From Phycisphaerae bacterium (GTDB lineage: Bacteria > Planctomycetota > Phycisphaerae > UBA1845 > Fen-1342): a DNA stretch of 64,000 nucleotides. The notes beneath the pieces were generated by a model that was not told the origin of the DNA, did no database searches, and worked only from the letters and a program-made list of their open reading frames with translations. The stretch covers positions 92,042 to 156,041 of the forward strand of contig JANQNU010000035.1 in the NCBI GenBank assembly GCA_028279405.1. The letters run 5' to 3'. Made by a program: the position numbers and the translations under genes. Below, piece after piece: positions 45,587 to 53,950 of this stretch. Every line of letters begins with the position of its first letter. Within the stretch, counting starts at the first letter, position 1.

Positions 45587-45634
45587 GCCGCACCCATACC
45601 CAGGAGGAAGATGAGTTCTGTGAACGCCCTAAAG

Positions 45635-45664
45635 TCTATACATAGTATATGGTCAATCGGGCAA
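45635..45664 (-). promoter_or_regulatory. Promoter candidate for rpsA
   Basis: On the minus strand: TTGCCC (45659-45664), 18-bp spacer, TATAGA (45635-45640). The site lies in a noticeably AT-rich patch, about 40 bp before the rpsA start at 45586. The rest of the 45587-45896 gap holds no gene. Confidence 0.4.
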
Positions 45665-45896
45665 CACAAGCACGATCGTATCGGCAAAAACGTCCGGATG
45701 TCCGCGACTGGCGGCCGTAAGCGATGTTGGTCGCCGTAAAACGCACCCTGGGCCCGGAACCGATCCCATCGGCGGGAAAATTTCAGACGGGCCTCGTGTC
45801 CGCAGATGGGGCCGGGGTTGCGAGTTGATCGGCGAACCGGTCCCGATATCGGTCCCGGTCCGAGCCGGGGCCGGGGCGGGCAGTTTGCCGCGGACG

Positions 45897-46982
45897 ATGG
45901 ACGTCAGCGGAGCGATGGCTATCATCCCGGCCATGGCCCCGTTGGACCAGCCGGACGAAGTCGAATCGACGCGGATGACCGTCGGCGAGCATCTCGACGA
46001 GCTGCGCACCCGGATTCTGCGCAGCTTGCTCGTCATGGTCTTGGCGTGCCTGATTTGTATCTGGCCGGCCAAGTGGTTGCTGGTCTACGTCGTAGCACGG
46101 CCGGTGATACTGGTGCTCGAGCGGTACAACATGCCGCAGAGCCTGCTGGCAACCAGTCCGATCGAGACGATCGTGATGTACATCAAGGTCGTCCTGTTCT
46201 GCGGGATCATGCTCGCGGCCCCGTACATCATCCATCAGATTTGGGCGTTCGTTGCGGCCGGACTCTATCGGCGCGAGAAGGCGTGGGTGTACAAGCTGGT
46301 GCCCGTCAGCATCGGGCTCTTCTTCACCGGCGTCGTCTTTATGTACACGCTGGTGCTACTGGTCAGCCTGAATTTCCTCATCGGCTTCAGCACCTGGTTG
46401 CCGATGCCGGAGGCCAAGCCCACCGGCTTCGAGCGGGCACTGCTCGGTAGCGCGCGGACCTCCACCCAACCGACGACCCAGCCCGACTTCTCGCAGACGC
46501 CACGGGTCGCGATCTTCGACGGTGACCCTGACGAAGTCCCGGATGGTGTGATCTGGTTCGACCCTGCGGACGATCGGCTGAAGATCCGCTTCGGGCGCGA
46601 GGTGCATACCGTCCGGGTACCTCCTGCGAGCAGCGGCTCGATGATCACGACCCATTTCAAGATCGGCGAGTACTTGTCGTTCCTGCTGGTCATGACGGTT
46701 GCGTTCGGGCTCGCGTTCCAGATCCCGCTCGTCGTCATCTTTCTCGTTCGAACCGGCATCGTTCCGTCGGCCGTGCTGATGAAGTATCGCAAGATCGTGA
46801 TCCTGCTGATCGTCGTGGTCGCGGGCATGATCGCGCCACCTGACCTGCTCAGCCACGTGCTGCTTTCCGGGCCGATGCTGCTGCTGTTTGAGATCGGCCT
46901 GTGGTTCGCTCGGCGTGGGGAACAGGCCGCCGCCGAACAGAAGGCCACTACGGAACTCGCTCAGCGCGACGCAGACGATTGA
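45897..46982 (+). CDS. tatC: Sec-independent translocase subunit TatC
   Basis: 361 residues from ATG 45897 (other starts: ATG 45915, 45936 and 45975). TatC is the twin-arginine signal receptor. Family features: MTVGEHLDELRTRI before helix 1, SPIETIVMYIKV, PYIIHQIWAFVAAGLYRRE, GEYLSFLLVMTVAFGLAFQIPL and the PPDLLSHVLL end. The second periplasmic loop (between helices 3 and 4) carries about 75 extra residues, nt 46384-46655. No tatA gene is nearby. Confidence 0.93.
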   Translation: MDVSGAMAIIPAMAPLDQPDEVESTRMTVGEHLDELRTRILRSLLVMVLACLICIWPAKWLLVYVVARPVILVLERYNMPQSLLATSPIETIVMYIKVVLFCGIMLAAPYIIHQIWAFVAAGLYRREKAWVYKLVPVSIGLFFTGVVFMYTLVLLVSLNFLIGFSTWLPMPEAKPTGFERALLGSARTSTQPTTQPDFSQTPRVAIFDGDPDEVPDGVIWFDPADDRLKIRFGREVHTVRVPPASSGSMITTHFKIGEYLSFLLVMTVAFGLAFQIPLVVIFLVRTGIVPSAVLMKYRKIVILLIVVVAGMIAPPDLLSHVLLSGPMLLLFEIGLWFARRGEQAAAEQKATTELAQRDADD

Positions 46983-47062
46983 AGGCGCCTGTTCCTCGCA
47001 GAGGGTATGGTTGGCGCCTCCAGGTTTCGCGTGGAGGGCGAGTTGAGTCGCCGCGCGAAATA

Positions 47063-47083
47063 CCCCACCCCGGAAGGGTGGGG
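47063..47083. terminator. Perfect GC hairpin between tatC and metalloprotease gene
   Basis: CCCCACCC (47063-47070) and GGGTGGGG (47076-47083) form an 8-bp stem with CGGAA loop. It sits between convergent genes and is followed by GCACCAGT; the AGGGTGGGGC string returns near 47122. This could be a REP-like element or a terminator. Confidence 0.5.
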
Positions 47084-47157
47084 CACCAGTCAGTGGGGGT
47101 ACCTCGTCATTCATCAAAGCCAGGGTGGGGCGGGCGGCCCGCTGTCAGCCCCCCGGC

Positions 47158-48231
47158 CTAGCGTCGTCGCCGACGGCTGACGCTGTGCTTCATGCCAGCG
47201 ATTCCCAACGCGATCAACGGTGCGAACGGCATGCCGGCGGAACCGCACGCGGCGCAGGTCGGCATCGCCATCTCACCCATCGGATCATCATCGTCGTCGT
47301 CATCTCCGTTGTCGTTCGCGTTGCTATCGTCGTCTCCGTTGTCATTGCCGTTGCCATTGTCGTTGTCGTCATCCGGCGTCCCCTCAGTGATGGTGTAACC
47401 GAGGTCGGTCAGGACGGCGATGTCGCTGGCCGACCAATCCTCGCGCACCGCGCCCATCGCCGGCGACGGGAACATGACGTCCGCCGCGGTGCCGCTGTGT
47501 GTCGGGTCGGCCCCGAACAGCTTGAGCGGGAGGCCGCCGTTGGCCGCCCGGGTGGCAGGGCCGTCGAAGACCAGTCCGCTCCCGTGGGCAGCTGCATAGG
47601 TCGCGCCGTCGAGCAGAAGGTTGCCGTCTTCATCCACGACCGGCAGCCCCGTGCCAGCGCCGACATCCGACGTCAACATTCCGTCGAAACGCGTGTACAT
47701 GTCGGGTGTCGTACCGTTGAATCCGGTGCCGTCAGCCTTGAGGAAGCTACCGAAGCCGAGCGCATGCGTCAGTTCGTGCCGTACGACGTCACGAAAACAA
47801 GTCTCTCCGGGCGCGGGTGTGCCTGAGAGCGTGACCTGGTATCCGAAGTCAAAGACCATCCCGCCGTCGAGCCCCGGATCGGTGTCGGGCAGGCCGAGGA
47901 CGATTCTGCGGTAGACCTCGCCGTCGCGAACACCCGGAGATGTGTCGACGAAAGTTGCGGCGGCAACGCCGATCGGACCGGAGCCGTCCGTCTCCGATGG
48001 CGCGATTCCGATCTCGACGGTCGCTGTCTGGCCGATCCGCGCGCCAATCTCTCGCGCCGTTTCTTCGAGCGCGGCCCGACGATCGGCACCGAGGAGTGGA
48101 TCGTCAAACCCGACGCCGGTGCCCGTCTCCACATCGAAGAAAGTGAATTCGAAGGTGACTTCCGCGATCGTGCCCGGTGGTACGCAAAGCAGGGCAAGCA
48201 TAGCAATCGCGCGGAGATACTTTTGGCTCAT
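47158..48231 (-). CDS. Exported zinc metalloprotease with C-terminal anchor
   Basis: 357 residues. Signal peptide (about 1-23). Zinc site RHELTHALGFGS (HExxH-x5-G), and an MYTRFDG segment downstream. Then a linker of Asp, Asn and Gly (about 288-320). The C-terminus has TCAACGSAG, a hydrophobic stretch PFAPLIALGIAGM and an RRRRR tail: a tripartite sorting signal unlike standard PEP-CTERM. Substrate unknown. Confidence 0.8.
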   Translation of the reverse strand: MSQKYLRAIAMLALLCVPPGTIAEVTFEFTFFDVETGTGVGFDDPLLGADRRAALEETAREIGARIGQTATVEIGIAPSETDGSGPIGVAAATFVDTSPGVRDGEVYRRIVLGLPDTDPGLDGGMVFDFGYQVTLSGTPAPGETCFRDVVRHELTHALGFGSFLKADGTGFNGTTPDMYTRFDGMLTSDVGAGTGLPVVDEDGNLLLDGATYAAAHGSGLVFDGPATRAANGGLPLKLFGADPTHSGTAADVMFPSPAMGAVREDWSASDIAVLTDLGYTITEGTPDDDNDNGNGNDNGDDDSNANDNGDDDDDDDPMGEMAMPTCAACGSAGMPFAPLIALGIAGMKHSVSRRRRR

Positions 48232-48400
48232 TGATCATCCTCTGTAGTCATGTACGTTTACGCTTCGACGGTGACGTGCGGATGCCAACGAAGCTATCGG
48301 GAACCTGTGGAGCCCTCTTTCGTCAATCGTAGACATTGTCCCGTGGGCAGGTCAACCGATAATGCGGGTTCCTTCGAGGCGAGGTGCTATTGCCGACGGC

Positions 48401-48772
48401 CTAGCGGCCGTTGTCGGAGTCGGGCGGTTTCGCCTCCGCGGCCGGCGCGCGGTTGGCGCGCTTCGTCCAGCGTTGGGCTTGGCGCTTGACCCGCTTCAGC
48501 AGCCGACGGGCCCAGATGAACTCAGTGGCCAGAATCGCGAGACCCGCGGGAATCACGACAAGCGCAGGCCCCGGCGTCACGATCATCACCACTCCCACCA
48601 GGATGACTGTGCCGCCGATGATCGCGATCGCGATACGTTTGAGAAAGCGGAGCGGGTCGGGACGGCGCTTGGCGTAACGAACGAGGCGGGACTCATGCTC
48701 GGTCGATGTGGGCGGCGTGTCGGAGCCGTCGGTTGGCCCTGAATCGGGTCCGGGCGGGTCAGTGGGGGGCAT
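48401..48772 (-). CDS. PGPGW-family transmembrane protein
   Basis: 123 residues. A Pro/Asp/Gly-rich N-terminus, then VMIVTPGPALVVIPAGLAILATEF, the PGPG(W)-type core between two membrane helices, and a basic amphipathic tail (RRLLKRVKRQAQRW). Function unknown. ATG 48772 overlaps the 3' end of the preceding response regulator gene by 14 bp, so the two are co-expressed. Confidence 0.82.
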   Translation of the reverse strand: MPPTDPPGPDSGPTDGSDTPPTSTEHESRLVRYAKRRPDPLRFLKRIAIAIIGGTVILVGVVMIVTPGPALVVIPAGLAILATEFIWARRLLKRVKRQAQRWTKRANRAPAAEAKPPDSDNGR

Positions 48773-50471
48773 CAGCCAGGGCGCCGCGGACGATTTCGAG
48801 CAGCTGTTCGACCTTGAAAGGCTTGAACAGCACGCCGGCAAGTCCTTCACGGCTGGCGCGGACGATCGAGTGGTCCGGGTCGTAACCGAAGCCGGTGATG
48901 AGCACGACCGGACACTCCGCGCAGATCTTCTTGGTTTCTGCAAAAACCTCGTAGCCGGTCTTGTTCGGCATCTTGATGTCGCTGAGTACCAGATCGAAAT
49001 GCTGCCCGTGAACCATCGCGATCGCGTCGTCCCCGTCCCGGGCCGTTACCGTCACGGCGCCGAGCTTGGTGAGAATCTCGGCGACCGTATCGCGAATGAC
49101 TTCTTCGTCCTCCGCGATCAGGATCCGCCGACCGTTGATCAACGGGTCCTGATTGGGGGCCTCCGGAATCAAACCCTTCACGCCCTGCGGCTCCGTGAGC
49201 TGATGCAGCGTGCGTTTGACCATGTCCACGTTGTCGATCACGGAATGCAGCCGCTTGCGAAGCTCATCGTGTCCGATGAACTCCTCCATGATCGTCGTTG
49301 CCTCGGTGATGATGTCATTGAGCGGGGCCGCCAGACCGGCCGCGACGTCCGACGCGATCTGCCCCGTCGTCGCATGGCGTTCGACCACCAGCAGCTTGAG
49401 AATGTGCAACGCCATCGCGACGTAGCGTCCGAAAATCTCCGCGAACTGGCGGTCGTCTTCGGAAAAGGCGGCAATCTGGTTGGATTCGACGTTGAGGATG
49501 CCGATCACCTGGTCGTGCAGCCAGAGCGGCACGGTCAGCGTCGACCGCGCGTTCTCGATGCCTGCCAGGTAGCGCGGGTCCTTGACCACGTCCGGACAGA
49601 TGTACGAGCGGCCCGTGGCGGCGACGAATCCGCTGATTCCGTTGCCCTCGCGCGCTGCCAAGATGTCCAGCGATTTGGCTTCCTCTGAAAACCCGCTCGC
49701 GATCACCGTGTCCAGGCGGTTCGTCTGTTTGTCCAGTACGCGGACGGCGAAGTGATCGAAATGCATCAGGTCGCGGCACACGTTGATGATCTTCTTCTCG
49801 AGCAACTCGAGGCGGTCGGCGACCGTCATCGAATCGGCCGAGACCCCGTCGAGCCGCACCAGTTCCCGCCCGGCGGCGTCGATCGCGTTGATCTTCCCCT
49901 GGAGCCGACGGGTGGCAGACGCGTCCCATAGCAGGCCGACTACTTCGACCAGCTTGCCCTGGGCGTCAAAGACCGGTGAACCGGTGAGTTCGAGGAAGAG
50001 ATTGTCGTCCACGGTGACGTTGCGTCGGCGGGTTCGGGAAGGGTCTCGATTCGTGGGATCGGCTGCGAAATGCTGAAAAATTCGAAAACATGTTTCGCGA
50101 ATTTTTTCGACCGCATCCGCCGGATATGACTTCAGCTGCCGATTGGACCAGACCAGCGTCCCTTCGTGATCGACGATGCAGACGCCCTGGCCGATCCGGT
50201 CGAGAATCGACTCCGCCGACCCGCGTCCGCCGCCCGCATCGAGGCTGGCAAGCGTTCCCGTCGGCGCTACGACATAATCGAAGACCTCGTCGCGCAAGGC
50301 CGCAACAGCCTTGGAAACATGGTCCACCATCTTGACCGTGCCGAGCGTGCGCAGGGCGCCCACGAGCGGCGACGCTTCGTCCGGAGCGATGGCGAGGATC
50401 TGCAGGGCCTGATGGCTGGCTGGGTGCTTGGACACGGAGCGCACGATTCCCTTTTCGACCGCAAGCAACAA
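48759..50471 (-). CDS. PAS-GAF-receiver signalling protein without kinase domain
   Basis: 570 residues. An N-terminal receiver-like region (about 22-75, without a convincing Asp), PAS domain (about 88-195, ILDRIGQGVCIVDHEGTLVW), GAF domain (about 230-365), a helical segment resembling HisKA (ASDVAAGLAAPLNDII) whose phospho-His is missing, and a C-terminal receiver (ILIAEDEEVIRDT, LVLSDIKMP with the phospho-Asp, LFKP). There is no ATPase domain, so it cannot autophosphorylate by itself. Starts: TTG 50471 (used) or GTG 50444 after AAGGGA. Well placed behind a consensus promoter. Confidence 0.78.
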   Translation of the reverse strand: MLLAVEKGIVRSVSKHPASHQALQILAIAPDEASPLVGALRTLGTVKMVDHVSKAVAALRDEVFDYVVAPTGTLASLDAGGGRGSAESILDRIGQGVCIVDHEGTLVWSNRQLKSYPADAVEKIRETCFRIFQHFAADPTNRDPSRTRRRNVTVDDNLFLELTGSPVFDAQGKLVEVVGLLWDASATRRLQGKINAIDAAGRELVRLDGVSADSMTVADRLELLEKKIINVCRDLMHFDHFAVRVLDKQTNRLDTVIASGFSEEAKSLDILAAREGNGISGFVAATGRSYICPDVVKDPRYLAGIENARSTLTVPLWLHDQVIGILNVESNQIAAFSEDDRQFAEIFGRYVAMALHILKLLVVERHATTGQIASDVAAGLAAPLNDIITEATTIMEEFIGHDELRKRLHSVIDNVDMVKRTLHQLTEPQGVKGLIPEAPNQDPLINGRRILIAEDEEVIRDTVAEILTKLGAVTVTARDGDDAIAMVHGQHFDLVLSDIKMPNKTGYEVFAETKKICAECPVVLITGFGYDPDHSIVRASREGLAGVLFKPFKVEQLLEIVRGALADAPH

Positions 50472-50503
50472 GGCACGTTTACTTGCACTTCTATCCCACG
50501 CTA

Positions 50504-50533
50504 ATTATACCAGCGCGCGCCGTCAACTGACAA
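50504..50533 (-). promoter_or_regulatory. Promoter for PAS-GAF-receiver gene
   Basis: On the minus strand TTGTCA (50528-50533), 18-bp spacer, consensus TATAAT (50504-50509). Predicted start near 50497, 26 nt before TTG 50471. Confidence 0.7.
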
Positions 50534-50569
50534 GCCGCCGACCGTCGGCCGCGCGGCGCGCCGCATGCC

Positions 50570-50597
50570 TTGACGCGGGTGCGCGATCTGCTACATT
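50570..50597 (+). promoter_or_regulatory. Promoter for the ATP synthase operon
   Basis: TTGACG (50570-50575), 16-bp spacer, TACATT (50592-50597). Predicted start near 50604, about 54 nt before the first gene. Divergent from, and about 40 bp away from, the minus-strand promoter at 50504-50533. Confidence 0.65.
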
Positions 50598-50657
50598 CCC
50601 GACCCCTGGGTTCGGAGGGTGCGGTGTTCGGCCACCCGTGAAACGAGATTGGTTCAG

Positions 50658-50942
50658 ATGCCTGCTGGCCGCCCTGACCGCGAGCAACGCGCGATGGCCA
50701 TGCGGTACGCGGGCCTCGGGATGGAACTCGCGGGCATGGTCACCGTTTGCACGCTGATTGGCGTTTGGGTCGATCGGCAGTTTGGAACCCGGATGGGTGT
50801 GATTGTCGGTGCGACCACCGGCATCGTCGGCGGACTCGCCTCGCTGATTCGTCGGGCGTACGAAATGCAGCGAAAATTCGACTCAGCAGCAGGATTCAAA
50901 CAGGATCGTGACGCATCCGATGACCGCGACCACGGCACCTGA
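50658..50942 (+). CDS. AtpZ/AtpI-like ATP synthase accessory protein
   Basis: 94 residues with two membrane helices (MRYAGLGMELAGMVTVCTLIGVW; MGVIVGATTGIVGGLASLI), the pattern of the small protein that opens many atp operons (AtpZ/AtpQ type; assembly or Mg/Ca transport roles proposed). First gene after the atp promoter. ATG 50658 is used; there is no strong Shine-Dalgarno. Overlaps the next gene. Confidence 0.78.
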   Translation: MPAGRPDREQRAMAMRYAGLGMELAGMVTVCTLIGVWVDRQFGTRMGVIVGATTGIVGGLASLIRRAYEMQRKFDSAAGFKQDRDASDDRDHGT

Positions 50943-51351
50943 TTTCCGGGCGTTCGGACGCCTCCTGACCACAGCGGGGCTCTGCGCGTTTGGCTTGATC
51001 CTACTCGCGGCCTGGCCGGTGCATATGGCTTCCGGGCAGTCGGGGGCGTCGAACATGATCGCCGGCGTGATGGCGGCGTTGATCGGGTCTGCTGCCAGTT
51101 TATGGCTTCCGTTCGGATTTGGTTCAGGAACGGTTAGTGCATTTGCGATGGCCTCGCTTGCCAGCTTGGGAGTGCGTTTCCTGGCGACGCTGGCGGTGGG
51201 CTTTGTGGTTATTCGGGCCGGCTTGGCTGCGGGTGATGCGTTCTGGCTCTGGCTGGCCGCGGCACAGTTGTTGTTGCTGGCGGTGGACACGGCCGGACTG
51301 ATTCGTCTGGTACGCGCCTGGGACGAAGCCCAGCGTGCGAAGGAGCATTGA
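50920..51351 (+). CDS. ATP synthase subunit I-like membrane protein
   Basis: 143 residues from ATG 50920 (GTG 50908 also in frame). Four hydrophobic segments (LCAFGLILLAAW; MIAGVMAALIGSAASLWL; LGVRFLATLAVGFVVI; FWLWLAAAQLLLLAVDTAGLI). Its position between an AtpZ-like gene and atpB fits subunit I, a c-ring assembly helper. It overlaps the preceding gene, so is translationally coupled. Confidence 0.72.
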   Translation: MTATTAPDFRAFGRLLTTAGLCAFGLILLAAWPVHMASGQSGASNMIAGVMAALIGSAASLWLPFGFGSGTVSAFAMASLASLGVRFLATLAVGFVVIRAGLAAGDAFWLWLAAAQLLLLAVDTAGLIRLVRAWDEAQRAKEH

Positions 51352-51355
51352 CGCG

Positions 51356-52204
51356 ATGTCGTTGATTCTCGCGGCTGACAATCCTTTGAATCACGTCGTT
51401 CAGCACACGCTGTGGGATCTGAATCCCGACGGCGGGCCCTGGTTCATGGTCCCGATTGTCAGCAACCACATCATCATGCAGGTGGTGGGAGCGCTGCTCC
51501 TGCTCTGGTGGTTGCCGCGGGCGGTGATGAAGACAGCCGGCACGGATGAGATCAATCGGCACGTGCCACGGGGTGCTGCGAATGCGCTCGAGGTGATCTG
51601 TTTCGGGCTGCGAGATCGCATCTTCGAGCCCAACCTGGGACGGCACACGAATCGCTTTACGCCGCTGTTGTGGAGCTACTTCTTTTTCATTCTGATCTCG
51701 AACCTGCTCGGCATGCTGCCGCTCTCGGACTGGTTCTACTTCGTTCCGGGCCATCTGATTGGCGGGACGTCCACGGGCAACATCTGGGTGACCGGCGCGA
51801 TGGCGGTGAGTTCACTCGTACTGATCGTGTACAACGGCCTGCGCTTCAATGGGATGGACTACATCAAGCATTTCTTCATGGGGCCGTCGTTCCTGGCGTG
51901 GTTCATCGCGCTCCTCGAAATGGCCGGAATGCTGTTCAAGACGATGGCGTTGGCGGTTCGTCTGTTTGCCAACATGCTCGCGGGTCACATACTGCTGGCG
52001 GTCTTGGTGAGTTTCGCCAATCTTGGTACGACGATCGGACAGATTCTCAGTCCGGTGGTCGTGTTAGCGTGCGTGTTGTTCAACTTCCTGGAGATCTTCG
52101 TCGCCTTCCTGCACGCGTTCATCTTCACGGCCTTGACGGCGGTGTTTCTCGGGATGGCGGTCAATATTCATCATGACGACGAGCATGAGCATGAGCACGC
52201 GTAG
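51356..52204 (+). CDS. atpB: ATP synthase subunit a
   Basis: 282 residues. Membrane stator half-channel. Essential Arg in ALAVRLFANMLAGHILL; FLEIFVAFLHAFIFTALTAVFL at the last helix. Five to six helices. The C-terminus ends in a His/Asp/Glu tail (HHDDEHEHEHA). ATG 51356 with AAGGAG upstream at 51338-51343. Confidence 0.95.
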   Translation: MSLILAADNPLNHVVQHTLWDLNPDGGPWFMVPIVSNHIIMQVVGALLLLWWLPRAVMKTAGTDEINRHVPRGAANALEVICFGLRDRIFEPNLGRHTNRFTPLLWSYFFFILISNLLGMLPLSDWFYFVPGHLIGGTSTGNIWVTGAMAVSSLVLIVYNGLRFNGMDYIKHFFMGPSFLAWFIALLEMAGMLFKTMALAVRLFANMLAGHILLAVLVSFANLGTTIGQILSPVVVLACVLFNFLEIFVAFLHAFIFTALTAVFLGMAVNIHHDDEHEHEHA

Positions 52205-52639
<435 letters not shown>

Positions 52640-52660
52640 GCTCGGGATCGGAGTAGGAAC

Positions 52661-53248
52661 GTGGCCCAGCGACTAACAGGCCTTTGCGTTTTCCTGGCCC
52701 TGCCGGCGCTCGCGATGGCGGCGGATACGGGCGAAGAGCCGAACATCTTCGCCGGCGGTCTTTCGAATGCGATCATTACGCTGGTCGTCTTCGTGATCGT
52801 GGTGACGATTCTCGGCAAGTATGCCTGGCCGCCGCTGATGAAGCGGCTTGAGGAGCGTGAGGAGACGATCCGCGGTTCGTTGCTGCATGCGAAGCAGGAG
52901 CGCGAGGCCGCCGAGAAGCTCCTGGCTGATTATCAAGCGCAGGTCGCGAAGGCGCGTGACGAGGCGACGGCGATTGTCGAGGAAGGTCGACGGGATGCCG
53001 AGGCGGTGCGCCAGCGGATGCATGAGGAAGCGCGGGCCGAGGCGGACCAGATGATCGAGCGTGCCAAGCGTGAGATTGGTTTGGCACGGGACGCCGCGGT
53101 CAAGGAGCTGTACGACCAGACGGCCGAGTTGGCGGTCAACGTGGCGTCCGGCATCATCAAGAAGTCGCTTTCGCCGACGGATCACGGTGATCTGGTGCAG
53201 CAATCGCTGGAGCAGATGAAGGCCGCGGACAAGTCGCGATGGAATTGA
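52661..53248 (+). CDS. atpF: ATP synthase subunit b with signal peptide
   Basis: 195 residues. N-terminal signal-like segment (LTGLCVFLALPALAMAA), then the usual membrane helix (NAIITLVVFVIVVTILGKYAW) and a long charged helix (peripheral stalk). Starts with GTG at 52661 after GGAGTAGGAA. Like subunit c, it appears to be exported with a cleaved N-terminus. Confidence 0.92.
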   Translation: MAQRLTGLCVFLALPALAMAADTGEEPNIFAGGLSNAIITLVVFVIVVTILGKYAWPPLMKRLEEREETIRGSLLHAKQEREAAEKLLADYQAQVAKARDEATAIVEEGRRDAEAVRQRMHEEARAEADQMIERAKREIGLARDAAVKELYDQTAELAVNVASGIIKKSLSPTDHGDLVQQSLEQMKAADKSRWN

Positions 53249-53308
53249 GACCGGGGCGGGCGCGTCACAGCGTCGCGTCGAACCGCGAGGCAATGATAAA
53301 AGGCAACC

Positions 53309-53902
53309 ATGGCTGATAAGTTGGATCCGCAACAGGCCGTCGCGTCGGTGTACGCCGATTCGCTATTCGAGCTGGCTCGTGCCGCGGGTCAGGTTGATGA
53401 CGTTCGCAGCGAGTTGGAAGAGCTGGTCAGACTCGTCGAATTGCAGCCGTCGTTCGGCGATTTCCTGGCGAGCAGTGCGATTCAGGCGGAACGCCGCGCG
53501 GATGGCCTGGAGAAGATGTTCCGTGGCAAGCTGAGCGATCTGGTGCTCAACACGTTGCTGGTGATGAACCGGAACGGTCGCACGGGCGCCGTGGCGGGCC
53601 TGCTTCGATCGTTCGTGCTGGCACAGGAGGAGGCGGCCGGCGAAGTCGAGGTGACGGCGACGAGCGCGGTCGAGCTCGACGAAGCGCAGCGGGAGCGTGT
53701 CGCGTCCATGGCGGCGGAGCTGTCGGGGCGTAAACCGGTGGTCGAGTACACGGTCGATCCGGCGATTCTCGGGGGTTTGGTGCTGCAGATCGGCGACTTG
53801 CGGTTCGACCATTCGGTCCGCCGACAGCTTGAACAAGCACAGCTCCAACTAGCGGAACGAGGGCGGCGTGGCTTGGCGGTCGGCGTTGACGATGCCGGTT
53901 GA
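53309..53902 (+). CDS. atpH: ATP synthase subunit delta
   Basis: 197 residues. VASVYADSLFELARAAGQVDDV at the N-terminus, helical bundle, and C-terminal VEYTVDPAILGGLVLQIGDLRFDHSVRRQL, all typical of OSCP/delta. Joins the b stalk to alpha. Set 60 bp after atpF and 48 bp before atpA. Confidence 0.94.
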   Translation: MADKLDPQQAVASVYADSLFELARAAGQVDDVRSELEELVRLVELQPSFGDFLASSAIQAERRADGLEKMFRGKLSDLVLNTLLVMNRNGRTGAVAGLLRSFVLAQEEAAGEVEVTATSAVELDEAQRERVASMAAELSGRKPVVEYTVDPAILGGLVLQIGDLRFDHSVRRQLEQAQLQLAERGRRGLAVGVDDAG

Positions 53903-53950
53903 GGGGCGCTGACGGCGCGAGTATAGATTGGATGCAAGCACGAGGGTGCG

